DNA from: Enterobacter cloacae complex sp. R_G8
GTDB lineage: Bacteria > Pseudomonadota > Gammaproteobacteria > Enterobacterales > Enterobacteriaceae
Assembly: GCF_024599795.1 (NCBI RefSeq)
Contig: NZ_CP102246.1
Location: forward strand, 1,116,001 to 1,180,000
DNA length: 64,000 nucleotides
Reading direction: 5' to 3'
Positions within the stretch are counted from its first letter, which is position 1. Every line of letters begins with the position of its first letter. The translations under genes were made by a program, and so were the position numbers. Shown in pieces: positions 13,934-22,582 of the stretch. The notes under the pieces are model-generated. The model saw only the letters and a list, made by a program, of their open reading frames with translations, had not been told where the DNA came from and searched no databases.

Positions 13934-15557
13934 GCTGTTGCCCATTCGGAATAAACACAGAAAAAATAGTGCCTTGTGGCGTGTTATCGGCGATCTCTAT
14001 GCTGCCGCCCGCTTTCTCGATATAGCCTGCCACCAGAAACAGGCCAATACCGTGCTCTGTCCCCACAATGTCGTTCTCGCTCTCGGGTTTGCTGCTGTAC
14101 CCCTGGCGGAATATATGCGGTTTATGCGCGTCATCCACGCCGCAGCCCCTGTCGGCCACCTCAATCAACAGCTCCTGGTTGCGGTCGGAAATGTAGATCT
14201 CCACTGGCGCGTGAACCGACGCCTTCAGGGTGGCGTCCACGGCGTTATCCAGCAAATTGCCGATCACCGACATCAGCTCTGTTTCGTTGATGGAGGCCGG
14301 CATGCGGGTGAGCTGGCAGGCGGGATCAAACTGCAGTTCAATGCCTTTTTCCCGTGCGCTGACATATTTCCCTAACAGCAGTCCGCACAGTGCCGGAGAG
14401 GCAAAATGGGCCGAGACAAAGTCCAGCACTTTTTGGGCGCCTTCCGACTGCAGCTGGATGTAGCGGATCGCCTCGTCGTAGTGCTTCATTTGCAGCAGTC
14501 CCACCAGCGTTGCCGTCCAGTTCAGCTGTTCATGACGCATGATGCGCAGGTTATCCGCATAGCGTTTTATCTGACTTAGCTGGCTGCTGAGGGTGTTAAT
14601 GTCATTTTTATCGCGAAAACTGTAGACCCAGCCGCTCTCCACACCGGGTTCAACCTCGATCGCCACGCGGTTGACGATCACCTCGCGCTGGTTGAGCACG
14701 GCAATCTGGTCGTGACTGCCGCTGCTTATCGACGCATAGCGCTGGGATAAAAAGCCCGGCGAGGTTTGCACAATAGCCTCCAGCGGTTTGCCAATAAGCG
14801 CCTCCTCACTCTGGTGAATATCCAGCATCTCACGGGCAGCACGGTTAATTAAAATCAGCTGCTTCTCCGCATTGACGGCAAATACCCCTTCATACATGGC
14901 CTCCAGCAGGGCTTTTTGTTGCAACACCAGCTGAGCAATATCTTTCGGCTCCAGACGGAACATTTGCTTTTTAAGGTTACGCGTGAACAACCATGAGAAA
15001 ATAAACAGCAGCAGTAACAGCCCCATACCGTATAACCCGGACTGCCAGAGAATGCGGGCGTTAATATTGGCAATATACGAGGTCAGATAACCGACAGAGA
15101 CAATGCCAATCACCTGGTGCTGCGCATTAAAGATGGGCGCTTTGCTGCGTAATGACACGCCAATGCCCCCTTTACGCACGGAAATAATGGTTTTGCCTTT
15201 TAATACCTCTGCATTGTCCCCGCCGATCATCGGTAAATTGATGCGCTCCGGGGATTCCGAATGATAAAGGTGTTGCTCCCGGGTATCGCCAATCACGATG
15301 TAGCTGGCATCACTTTCCGCGCGCAGCGGCTGGATTAAACGGGCGATACCGGGGATATCTCTGGCGGCGACTTTTTCCGCCAGGCCGGGCATCAGGGCGA
15401 TTTCACTGGCCTGAACCCTGGCGCGCTGGCCGAGATCGTGATGCAGTTGCCGGTCGATAAAATGAAACAGGATGGTTCCCAGCAGCACTAACAGCAGGCA
15501 GGAGAAGCACACCAGCGCTAAAAAAAGCTTAACCTGAAATGAAAGTCTGCGTTTCAT
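13917..15557 (-). CDS. CitA/DpiB-type sensor histidine kinase
   Basis: A 546-aa kinase: membrane segment about 10-32, periplasmic PAS (Cache-like) domain about 40-165, second membrane segment about 172-192, cytoplasmic PAS about 205-320, H-box IMRHEQLNW with His342, N-box NLLDNAVDA and G-boxes DRGCGV and HGIGLFLVA. The periplasmic YIVIGD...LYHSESPERI and GIGVSLRSKAPIF blocks match the ligand pocket of CitA/DpiB, which bind citrate, better than DcuS. In E. coli dcuS neighbours yjdI as here, but this kinase is closer to DpiB, so it is not simply DcuS. The ligand is likely a di- or tricarboxylate. Confidence 0.85.
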   Translation of the reverse strand: MKRRLSFQVKLFLALVCFSCLLLVLLGTILFHFIDRQLHHDLGQRARVQASEIALMPGLAEKVAARDIPGIARLIQPLRAESDASYIVIGDTREQHLYHSESPERINLPMIGGDNAEVLKGKTIISVRKGGIGVSLRSKAPIFNAQHQVIGIVSVGYLTSYIANINARILWQSGLYGMGLLLLLFIFSWLFTRNLKKQMFRLEPKDIAQLVLQQKALLEAMYEGVFAVNAEKQLILINRAAREMLDIHQSEEALIGKPLEAIVQTSPGFLSQRYASISSGSHDQIAVLNQREVIVNRVAIEVEPGVESGWVYSFRDKNDINTLSSQLSQIKRYADNLRIMRHEQLNWTATLVGLLQMKHYDEAIRYIQLQSEGAQKVLDFVSAHFASPALCGLLLGKYVSAREKGIELQFDPACQLTRMPASINETELMSVIGNLLDNAVDATLKASVHAPVEIYISDRNQELLIEVADRGCGVDDAHKPHIFRQGYSSKPESENDIVGTEHGIGLFLVAGYIEKAGGSIEIADNTPQGTIFSVFIPNGQQHDPTT

Positions 15558-15735
15558 TCAACCTGCGCCAGTCATGGAAAAGGGAGACATGGGGGGAGCC
15601 TGACATGCGCCAATGGGGGACGCAATCCGGCAACAAAAGAGTTGTGACCTGGCTTTTCGTTTTCAACGTTATAGCTATCAGGATCCCGTAAGGCTATGCT
15701 TCATTCAGCAGTAAAATAATTACAGAGGCAATGTC

Positions 15736-15966
15736 ATGGATAAAGAGCTACTGGATGCGGGTTACCGGGCCTATACCGGCGAGAAAATTGACGTTTACTT
15801 CAACACCGGGATCTGCAAACACTCCGGTAACTGCGTGCGTGGCAGCGCAAAGCTGTTTAATCTGAAACGTAAACCGTGGATCATTCCCGATGAAGTGGAT
15901 GTAGATACGGTTGTCCGCGTGATTGATACCTGCCCGAGCGGTGCGCTGAAGTATCGCCAAAAATAA
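15736..15966 (+). CDS. yjdI: (4Fe-4S) mono-cluster protein YjdI
   Basis: A 76-aa small protein with four cysteines in the pattern C-x5-C near the middle (ICKHSGNC) and TCPSGAL at the end, as in E. coli YjdI, annotated as a ferredoxin-like single-cluster protein. No signal or membrane segment. It is followed after 10 bp by yjdJ, the conserved pair. The start ATG 15736 has GAGGCAATGTC upstream. Confidence 0.9.
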   Translation: MDKELLDAGYRAYTGEKIDVYFNTGICKHSGNCVRGSAKLFNLKRKPWIIPDEVDVDTVVRVIDTCPSGALKYRQK

Positions 15967-15976
15967 GCGAGGAACC

Positions 15977-16249
15977 ATGGATATTCTGGAAGGCCATAAC
16001 AAGTTTTACGTGAACGATGCGAATGGCAATCAGGTCGCTGAGATTGTCTTCGTCCCCACAGGTGAGCACCTGAGTATTATTGAGCACACCGATGTTGATC
16101 CGAGCCTGAAGGGGCAGGGTGTGGGCAAGCAGCTGGTGGCGAAGGTGGTGGAGAAAATGCGCGGTGAGAATCGCAAAATTATCCCGCTGTGCCCGTTTGC
16201 GAAGCATGAGTTTGATAACACGCGGGAATATGACGATATTCGGGCGTAA
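15977..16249 (+). CDS. yjdJ: Small GNAT-type acetyltransferase YjdJ
   Basis: A 90-aa single-domain GCN5-like protein of the YjdJ/NATD1 type. The acetyl-CoA loop is [11 protein letters not shown] and the C-terminal block is [12 protein letters not shown] with the conserved Cys-Pro-Phe. It forms an operon with yjdI; the substrate is unknown. It ends at a strong terminator. Confidence 0.9.
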   Translation: MDILEGHNKFYVNDANGNQVAEIVFVPTGEHLSIIEHTDVDPSLKGQGVGKQLVAKVVEKMRGENRKIIPLCPFAKHEFDNTREYDDIRA

Positions 16250-16252
16250 AAC

Positions 16253-16279
16253 ACACCGGCGATGGCCGGTGTTTTTTTA
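16253..16279 (+). terminator. Terminator after yjdJ
   Basis: ACACCGGC-GAT-GGCCGGTGT followed by seven T. It slightly overlaps the 3' end of the convergent LysE-type gene. Confidence 0.85.
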
Positions 16280-16888
16280 TCTCACCTGTTCCAGCAGTAA
16301 CCCCAGCGCGATCGCCACCATAATCCCTCCGGAGGCCATGCTCACCGCACGTGCCGCCTGCGGACGGGTCGCCAGCACCGCTTTCGAACCATACCCCACC
16401 AGCAAATAGACCAGTGTGCAGGTGATAAGATGCATTATTCCCAGGGCTGACATCTGTGTGGCAATCGACCAGCTTCCCTTTGGATCGGTAAACTGCGGAA
16501 GCAACGCCAGAAACAGCAAGAAGACTTTTGGGTTAAGCCCGCTGATACACAATCCTTTCACCGCCCACTGTTTCCAGTTTCCTGCATGCTGCACAGTGCT
16601 TTCCGGCGCGGCAGGATGGCGTAACAGCGTGATGCCGAGCCACAGCAGATAAACCGCCCCCGCAATTGTCAGCCCTGATAATGCCAGCGGATGTTGAGCA
16701 ATCAACACACCCACACCCGCCACCACGACCAGCGTGGCGAGCAGATGCCCGGACATCAGCCCCATCACCGCCGGCACTACGCGCCGCCCGTTGATCCCGG
16801 CGCTGATCGCATAGGCCCAGTCTGCACCCGGCGTCATGATGAGCAGGAAGGACACCACCCAAAAACCGGCCACAATACTCATTTCCAT
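16277..16888 (-). CDS. LysE/RhtB-family amino-acid exporter
   Basis: This 203-aa membrane protein has about six membrane segments. Family blocks are PGADWAYAISAGINGRR near the N-terminus, GAVYLLWLGITLLR, and GLCISGLNPKVFLLFLALLPQF. It presumably exports an amino acid or analogue by proton antiport. It is transcribed divergently from an Lrp/AsnC-type regulator 114 bp away, a common pairing in which the regulator senses the amino acid and controls the exporter. Confidence 0.88.
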   Translation of the reverse strand: MEMSIVAGFWVVSFLLIMTPGADWAYAISAGINGRRVVPAVMGLMSGHLLATLVVVAGVGVLIAQHPLALSGLTIAGAVYLLWLGITLLRHPAAPESTVQHAGNWKQWAVKGLCISGLNPKVFLLFLALLPQFTDPKGSWSIATQMSALGIMHLITCTLVYLLVGYGSKAVLATRPQAARAVSMASGGIMVAIALGLLLEQVR

Positions 16889-17002
16889 CGTCTGTGAAAC
16901 TCCCGTACCTGTATTACCTGGAGAGAAAGAATATCGGTATCGGTACGAAATGAGTTTTCAATGTTATGCTCATAAAACGCTAAAATTGAGAAAATCTTCC
17001 AC

Positions 17003-17455
17003 ATGGATAGCATTGATCGAAAAATTCTTGCTGAGCTGCAGGCTGATGGCCGTTTATCTCTTACGGAGCTGGCAGAGCGGGTGAACCTGAGCCTCTCTCC
17101 GTGTCACCGACGCGTGCGTGCGCTGGAGCAGAGCGGAGCCATTACGGGGTATCGCGCCAATCTCGATCCCGCCAAAATGGGATTTAATTTCCTGGCGATT
17201 GTGTTTGCCACCCTGAAAGAGGGCGATAAGAAAGCGGTCAGCGCGTTCGAAGAGGCGGTGGAAGAGATCCCGCAAATCGTGCTGGCCCAGCGCTTATTTG
17301 GCGATCCGGACTATCTGATGCATGTTGTTACCCGCGATCTGTCAGCTTTTCAGAAACTGTATGACGAGAAACTTTCTGCCATGCCTGGCGTACAACATCT
17401 TCGCTCTACGCTGGTGATGAAAACGGTCGTGCAGGACAGACCGTTTCCGCTGTAA
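17003..17455 (+). CDS. Lrp/AsnC-family transcriptional regulator
   Basis: A 150-aa protein: an N-terminal helix-turn-helix (LSLTELAERVNLSLSPCHRRVRAL) and a C-terminal RAM/AsnC ligand domain (FGDPDYLMHVVTRDLSAFQKLYDEKL). It is probably a homo-oligomeric amino-acid sensor for the divergent LysE-type exporter gene (inference from pairing). The start is ATG 17003, with weak ribosome-site identity (GAAAATC). Length is normal for the family. Confidence 0.9.
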   Translation: MDSIDRKILAELQADGRLSLTELAERVNLSLSPCHRRVRALEQSGAITGYRANLDPAKMGFNFLAIVFATLKEGDKKAVSAFEEAVEEIPQIVLAQRLFGDPDYLMHVVTRDLSAFQKLYDEKLSAMPGVQHLRSTLVMKTVVQDRPFPL

Positions 17456-17466
17456 AAATCAGACGC

Positions 17467-17485
17467 GCCCGGCAGAAGGCCGGGC
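17467..17485. repeat. REP-like GC hairpin
   Basis: GCCCGGC-AGAAG-GCCGGGC lies between the convergent Lrp-type gene and yqeG, a typical REP palindrome; it may also stop transcription. Confidence 0.7.
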
Positions 17486-17494
17486 ACGGTAGGA

Positions 17495-18724
17495 TTAGCC
17501 GACAAACATCACCGACACGCACAGGACGCCGACAATCAGCGTCAGCAGGCTGCCAATGGAGCGGTACGGCTTCAGGGAGGGGATCAGGTACGTCGACAGC
17601 GTCGGCATGATAAACAGGATCATGGCAATAAGCGGACCGCTGATGGCGTAAATCATCGAAATGGCGTTCGGGTTAATGCAGCAGACCGCAAAGGTAATCA
17701 GCGACACGCCCAGAATGGAAATCGCACGGTTAAAGGCGCGGCTCTTTTTCACGCCCACCTGATTCAGCGACGATTTCACGATTTCCGTCGCTCCTTCAAT
17801 CACCCCAAAATAGGTGCCCAGGAACGATTTCGACATGGCAATAATCGCCACAATAATCCCGGAAATGCCGAGCCAGGCCGGAGAAGAGGGCATCATCGAC
17901 AGCGCTGACAGGATCGTCACCCCTTGCTCTTTTGCGGTCACAATATAGGACGGTGGAATAGACAGCAGGCAGCTGAACACGAAGAACAGCACGCTCAGGC
18001 AGATAACCAGATACGCCACCTTCATGATTTTTTTGCACTTATCCATGGCAGCGTTACCGAACTTCTCGCGACGATCGACGGCGAACGTCGAGATAATCGG
18101 CGTATGGCTAAACGCAAACACCATCACCGGGATTGAGATCCACACCTGATGCAAAGTGTGGCGATCAAACGCCATCTGGCTGGTGAGCAGTGAAGGTTGC
18201 CAGCTGCCGGTCAGGTACAGGGAGACAAACAGGAAATAGGCGATCAGCGGGAACACCAGGAAGCCCATCACTTTGATTGTGATATGCCGTCCCATCAGGA
18301 AGATCAGATTCAGCACCAGCACCACGCCAAAGCTGACCAGCACGCGAATGGCGGTATCCACCGTCATCTTTTTTGCCAGCTGCTCCGTCAGGGAGTTGGT
18401 GATGGCCACGGCATAAATCTGCACCACCACGAAGAAGGCGACGAAATAGAGCGTGGTGATCAGATTCCCTATTTTCCTGCCGTAGTAGTGAGAGACCGCG
18501 CCGGTGATCCCTTCATTGCCTCGTGTTTTTGACGACAGAATAAATTGCGCCAGTGCTTTATGCGGCCAGTAGGTTAATGGATAGGCCACAAGGGCAGTAA
18601 TGAACAGGACAATAGCGCCTGCGGAGCCAAGCTGAATGGGCAAGAACAGCGTTCCTGCGCCCACGGCCGTGCCATAGAGAGCGAAACTCCAGAGAGTCTC
18701 ATCTTTTGACCAAATTTTCGACAT
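17495..18724 (-). CDS. yqeG: Amino-acid permease YqeG (HAAAP/STP family)
   Basis: A 409-aa, eleven-span transporter, near-identical in pattern to E. coli YqeG: SLWSFALYGTAVGAGTLFLP type N-terminus, MGRHITIKVMGFLVFPLIAYF, AFSHTPIISTFAVDRREK, and a C-terminal LTLIVGVLCVSVMF. The family (SdaC, TdcC, TnaB, YhjV) imports serine, threonine or aromatic amino acids with protons or sodium. The gene is monocistronic. In E. coli yqeG and yqeF are adjacent; here an efflux/regulator pair separates them. Confidence 0.93.
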   Translation of the reverse strand: MSKIWSKDETLWSFALYGTAVGAGTLFLPIQLGSAGAIVLFITALVAYPLTYWPHKALAQFILSSKTRGNEGITGAVSHYYGRKIGNLITTLYFVAFFVVVQIYAVAITNSLTEQLAKKMTVDTAIRVLVSFGVVLVLNLIFLMGRHITIKVMGFLVFPLIAYFLFVSLYLTGSWQPSLLTSQMAFDRHTLHQVWISIPVMVFAFSHTPIISTFAVDRREKFGNAAMDKCKKIMKVAYLVICLSVLFFVFSCLLSIPPSYIVTAKEQGVTILSALSMMPSSPAWLGISGIIVAIIAMSKSFLGTYFGVIEGATEIVKSSLNQVGVKKSRAFNRAISILGVSLITFAVCCINPNAISMIYAISGPLIAMILFIMPTLSTYLIPSLKPYRSIGSLLTLIVGVLCVSVMFVG

Positions 18725-18843
18725 TAGAGCAACGTATCAACTATCAAACCATCAGAATGGAGTGCAATTTACCATAGTTATGCGTGGAGAGCGCAGTTGC
18801 TTCGACGGAGTTTGGCCGGACCAGTCGTCCGGCCAGAGGGGAG

Positions 18844-19305
18844 TTAGCCCGCCAGGGCGCGTCGCTGCTGACGGCGCTTCAGGAATTTCTCACGTAACGT
18901 GTCATACGCCCAGTTGTAGAACATGGTGTAGGGCAGGAAGAACAGGAAGAAACCTATTTCCAGCGTGAATGCCTGCAGCAGCGTGACGCCAAGAACCGCA
19001 GCGACAATCGACACGCCAATCACGATAAACCCACATTCGAACCCCAGGGCATGCAGCGCGCGGACTTTTGCCGTGCGTTTTACGCGCTGGACAGGCCAGA
19101 AACGGTCGAAACCGAAGTTATAAATAATGTTCCAGAGCATGGCCGTAGTGGCGAGGATAATGGTCAACCCACCCATCTCCACCACGGAACGCTGCATCAG
19201 CCACGCTGCCGTTGGGGCGAGGATCGCCGTGGCAATCCCCTCAAAGCAGACCGCGTGGAAGATCCGCTCCGGCAGTTTACGTTGGAGTGCATCCTGATGT
19301 TGCAT
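18844..19305 (-). CDS. PACE-family (AceI-like) biocide efflux protein
   Basis: Taking ATG 19305 (MQHQDALQRKLPERIFHAVCFEG) gives 153 aa, the usual PACE length; upstream in-frame codons to 19392 run into the divergent promoter. There are two tandem transmembrane-pair domains (RIFHAVCFEGIATAI... and RALHALGFECGFIVI...), each with the conserved acidic residue (FEG, FEC) of this family, and the W-x-x-x-YNFGFDRFWP motif between them. Known members export chlorhexidine, acriflavine or short diamines by proton antiport. A LysR-type gene lies divergently 105 bp away, as for aceI/aceR. Confidence 0.88.
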   Translation of the reverse strand: MQHQDALQRKLPERIFHAVCFEGIATAILAPTAAWLMQRSVVEMGGLTIILATTAMLWNIIYNFGFDRFWPVQRVKRTAKVRALHALGFECGFIVIGVSIVAAVLGVTLLQAFTLEIGFFLFFLPYTMFYNWAYDTLREKFLKRRQQRRALAG

Positions 19306-19410
19306 AGCTTTCGACCTCATTAACTCGCCAGTATGGGCGTTGATGGAACCTATTTTTATCGCTAAACGTGATATATTAAAGATGGTATCCATCGATAAAA
19401 TAGATAGGTC

Positions 19411-20277
19411 ATGCGCTACTCACCTGAAGCCCTTACCGCGTTTGTTGAAACCGTGGCGGCAGGCTCCTTTTCTGCCGCCGCTCGTCGGTTACGCAAAAGC
19501 CAGTCGACGATCAGCACCGCGATTGCCAACCTCGAAGCCGATCTCGGCTTTGAGCTGTTTGACCGTTCCGCCCGCCAGCCGGTACTCACCGCTCAGGGGG
19601 AGCAGGTGCTGGGGTATGTCCAGGCGATCCTCGCCGCCAGCTCGCGGCTGGACGAGCTGGCGGTATCGTTAACCGCGCAAACGGAGGCGCGTCTGACCTT
19701 TGTGCTTTCCGATACGCTTAACCCGGACGTGCTGGAAGATCTGATGAACCAGTTTGACCAGCGTTTTCCCCATACGGAATTTGAGTGCCTGATTGGCGAG
19801 GAAGAGGACGTCATCGATCTGCTGCAGAAGGAGAGGGCGCAGGTTGGCCTGACGGAGGCACGCGACAGTTACCCGACCGATATCGGCGTTACCCGACTGC
19901 CGATACAAACGCGAATGGCAATTTATGTCGCGACCACCCACCCACTTGCCGGACAACATGACGTGCAGGCCGATGAACTGCACGGCTGGCGGGAACTGCG
20001 GCTCAGCACCTACCTTGAGCGCGAGGCGACGCTCGCCCGGGGGCCGGTCTGGTCAGCACCGAATTACCTGTTACTCTTGAGTATGGCGGTGCAGGGATTT
20101 GGCTGGTGCGTGTTGCCGTGTGCGCTGGTGGATGAATTTGCGCCCGCGAAATCGCTGGTGCCGTTGAATGTCCCTGGCTGGCCCCGTGCGATCGGCATCG
20201 ATCTGCTGTGGAATAAACGATCCCCTCCCGGCGTCGCCGGAAGCTGGCTGCGACAGTATCTGCAGGACGCATGCTAA
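19411..20277 (+). CDS. LysR-family regulator, probably of the PACE gene
   Basis: A 288-aa protein with an N-terminal winged helix-turn-helix (ALTAFVETVAAGSFSAAARRLRKSQSTISTAIANLE) and a LysR effector domain ending WLRQYLQDAC. Divergent placement to the PACE efflux gene with 105 bp between starts fits a regulator that activates efflux on binding the substrate, as AceR does in Acinetobacter (inference). Start ATG 19411 follows TAGGTC. Confidence 0.88.
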   Translation: MRYSPEALTAFVETVAAGSFSAAARRLRKSQSTISTAIANLEADLGFELFDRSARQPVLTAQGEQVLGYVQAILAASSRLDELAVSLTAQTEARLTFVLSDTLNPDVLEDLMNQFDQRFPHTEFECLIGEEEDVIDLLQKERAQVGLTEARDSYPTDIGVTRLPIQTRMAIYVATTHPLAGQHDVQADELHGWRELRLSTYLEREATLARGPVWSAPNYLLLLSMAVQGFGWCVLPCALVDEFAPAKSLVPLNVPGWPRAIGIDLLWNKRSPPGVAGSWLRQYLQDAC

Positions 20278-20370
20278 TCCTTGTGATTAAACTCACTATT
20301 TTTAAACAATTAAGATAAATGCCAGTAACAATCCTCTACTATCGTCATGTCCTTTAACACAGAGGTGGTG

Positions 20371-21549
20371 ATGAAAGATGTCGTTATAGTGGGTGCGTTG
20401 CGTACAGCTATCGGCTGTTTTCAGGGAGCGCTGGCGCGTCACTCGGCTGTTGATCTGGGGAGCGTGGTGGTTAAAGCGCTGGTGGAGCGCAGCGGGATCG
20501 CAGCACATGAAGTCGATGAGGTGATCCTCGGACAGGTCCTGACGGCCGGCGCCGGGCAAAACCCTGCCCGTCAGGCGGCGCTAAAAGGCGGCCTGCCCAA
20601 CACCGTCTCGGCCATCACCATCAACGACGTCTGTGGCTCAGGATTAAAGGCGCTGCATCTTGCCACGCAGGCCATCCAGTGTGGCGAAGCGGATGTGGTC
20701 ATCGCCGGCGGACAGGAGAACATGAGCCGTGCGCCGCATGTTCTCACCGACAGCCGCACCGGCGCACAGCTGGGAAATAGCCAGTTGCTCGACAGCCTGG
20801 TGCATGACGGGCTGTGGGATGCGTTTAATGATTACCATATGGGCGTGACGGCGGAGAACCTGGCGCGGGAGTATGGCATCAGCCGTGAGCTGCAGGATGC
20901 ATACGCGTTAAGCTCGCAGCAGAAAGCGCGTGCCGCGATTGATTCCGGGCGTTTTCGCGATGAAATTGTTCCGGTAAGCACCCAGCGCCAGGATGGTCAG
21001 ATTCTTGTCGTCGACACCGATGAACAGCCGCGTACCGATGCCAGTGCAGAAGGGCTGGCCATGCTCAACCCTGCTTTTGAGACGCAGGGCTCGGTGACGG
21101 CGGGAAATGCCTCCTCCATTAACGACGGTGCGGCGGCTGTGATGATGATGAGCGAAAGCAAAGCTCAGGAGCTGGATCTCCCGGTGCTGGCCCGTATCAG
21201 GGCCTTTGCCAGCGTGGGCGTTGATCCTGCGTTAATGGGGATCGCGCCAGTGTACGCGACACGTCGCTGCCTGGAGCGCGCGGGCTGGCAGCTCTCCGAT
21301 GTGGATCTGATTGAAGTCAACGAGGCCTTTGCCGCTCAGGCGATCTCGGTGGGCAAAATGCTGGAGTGGGATCCCCTGCGGGTGAATGTCAACGGTGGCG
21401 CGATTGCGCTCGGTCATCCCATCGGCGCTTCTGGCTGCCGCATTCTGGTATCGCTGGTTCACGAGATGAAAAAGCGTAACGCCCGTAAAGGCATTGCCAC
21501 GCTGTGTATCGGCGGTGGGCAAGGGGTGGCGCTGGCTATCGAACGTTAA
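20371..21549 (+). CDS. yqeF: Acetyl-CoA C-acetyltransferase YqeF
   Basis: A 392-aa thiolase. The start MKDVVIVGALRT at 20371 has AGAGGTGG upstream; the earlier ATG at 20347 adds eight non-conserved residues. Catalytic Cys88 lies in NDVCGSG; the His motif is NGGAIALGHPIGASG and the second Cys is in ATLCIGGGQG. It condenses or cleaves acetoacetyl-CoA in the cytoplasm. The sequence matches E. coli YqeF closely. No other fatty-acid genes are nearby and it ends with its own terminator. Confidence 0.93.
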   Translation: MKDVVIVGALRTAIGCFQGALARHSAVDLGSVVVKALVERSGIAAHEVDEVILGQVLTAGAGQNPARQAALKGGLPNTVSAITINDVCGSGLKALHLATQAIQCGEADVVIAGGQENMSRAPHVLTDSRTGAQLGNSQLLDSLVHDGLWDAFNDYHMGVTAENLAREYGISRELQDAYALSSQQKARAAIDSGRFRDEIVPVSTQRQDGQILVVDTDEQPRTDASAEGLAMLNPAFETQGSVTAGNASSINDGAAAVMMMSESKAQELDLPVLARIRAFASVGVDPALMGIAPVYATRRCLERAGWQLSDVDLIEVNEAFAAQAISVGKMLEWDPLRVNVNGGAIALGHPIGASGCRILVSLVHEMKKRNARKGIATLCIGGGQGVALAIER

Positions 21550-21567
21550 TGACTTCCTTCGTAAATG

Positions 21568-21592
21568 AACCTCCCGTCGGGAGGTTTTTTTA
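21568..21592 (+). terminator. Terminator after yqeF
   Basis: ACCTCCCGTCGGGAGGT followed by a run of seven T. Confidence 0.88.
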
Positions 21593-21758
21593 TGCGTGTT
21601 ATTCTGCACTGACGTGATCTCCCTCCGCTAATTTCGCCTAAATACCTCGTGTTTGTTGACGAATATCACGCCGATTTGTACCGAAAAAAATGAAACAAAT
21701 AATTACGATCTTGCTCACTAAAATAGCAATTATTAAAAAATAAACTGCTGTTTCATAA

Positions 21759-21779
21759 AAATGAAACGTTATTTTAGTT
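21759..21779 (+). promoter_or_regulatory. KdgR-like box before kdgM
   Basis: AATGAAACGTTATTTTAGT resembles the KdgR box (AATGAAAC...GTTTYATT) and ends 11 bp before the kdgM start. A second, weaker match (AATGAAACAAATAATTAC) lies at 21688-21706. Boxes this close to the start would repress; relief comes when 2-keto-3-deoxygluconate binds KdgR. Confidence 0.65.
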
Positions 21780-21790
21780 GAGGGTTTTCT

Positions 21791-22474
21791 ATGTTTAAAA
21801 AATCTCTGGTCCTTGCTTCTCTCATTGGTACCTCTTTCGCGGCGCAGGCGGTGACCGTCGATCTGCGTCATGAATATATCGACAATGGCGCGAATGCTGA
21901 CCGTGTCTCTGTGTCGCATCGCTTTGCCAATGGCGTCGGTTTTTCTGTTGAAGCAAAATGGAAATCGGGCGGCGATAAGGCCGATCAGCCCTTCGCGGAT
22001 GTGGTGGGGAACGGTCATGAAGATCAAATTAGCTGGCGCTGGAAAGCGACAGAGAATATTGCGCTGACGCCTGCGTTCACGCTTGAGAGTAATGACAGTC
22101 GCACCATTTATAAACCCAATCTGCACCTGCAATACAGTTTTGATAATGGCTTTTACGTAGCCGCACGTTACCGCTATGAATATACCCGTTATCCGTCAAG
22201 CTCAAATAAAGAGGATGACAAAGTTAACCGCGGTGATGCCTGGGTCGGCTGGGTAATGGGAGACTGGCGTAGCGAGCTGAATTATGTTTATGCAAAAAGT
22301 ACGGAAGGGATGGTCCGTAATAATAATAAAGATTATTCCACCGAATATAACGCGAAGCTGGCGTATAAATGGGATAAAAACTGGGCGCCGTATGTTGAGG
22401 TGGGTAACGTGGGGGTGAAAGAGAGTGATGAACGCCAGACCCGCTTCCGTGTAGGTGTGGCGTACTCTTTCTGA
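21791..22474 (+). CDS. kdgM: Oligogalacturonate-specific porin KdgM
   Basis: A 227-aa outer-membrane protein with signal peptide (MFKKSLVLASLIGTSFAAQA-V). The mature barrel begins VTVDLRHEYIDNGANADRVSV, the KdgM/NanC/OmpL signature, and ends with a strand with terminal Phe (RFRVGVAYSF). KdgM forms a 12-strand channel for acidic oligogalacturonides from pectin. Placed next to ogl and under KdgR-like boxes, it is the entry step of the pectin-oligomer route found across this region. Confidence 0.9.
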   Translation: MFKKSLVLASLIGTSFAAQAVTVDLRHEYIDNGANADRVSVSHRFANGVGFSVEAKWKSGGDKADQPFADVVGNGHEDQISWRWKATENIALTPAFTLESNDSRTIYKPNLHLQYSFDNGFYVAARYRYEYTRYPSSSNKEDDKVNRGDAWVGWVMGDWRSELNYVYAKSTEGMVRNNNKDYSTEYNAKLAYKWDKNWAPYVEVGNVGVKESDERQTRFRVGVAYSF

Positions 22475-22478
22475 TAAG

Positions 22479-22516
22479 TCCCCGCAGGCCCGGCAAGCGC
22501 AGCGCCACCGGGCAAA
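22479..22516. repeat. REP-like element after kdgM
   Basis: GCCCGGCAAGCGCAGCGCC followed by ACCGGGC forms the imperfect GC-rich hairpin typical of enterobacterial REP units. Confidence 0.75.
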
Positions 22517-22527
22517 ACGCTCAGAGC

Positions 22528-22553
22528 AAAAAAAAGCCCTCCGTAAGGAGGGC
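22528..22553 (-). terminator. Terminator after ogl
   Basis: GCCCTCC-GTAA-GGAGGGC preceded on the plus strand by eight A, so eight T follow the stem on the minus strand; it closes the ogl transcript. Confidence 0.88.
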
Positions 22554-22582
22554 AAGGCCAGTTACAGAAACACTGATTTAAA

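Noticed and set aside
13917..15557. Calling the sensor kinase DcuS because yjdI-yjdJ follow
   Set aside because: The H-box (RHEQLNW) and periplasmic pocket resemble DpiB/CitA more than DcuS (RSHEFMNK), so a DcuS name would mislead.
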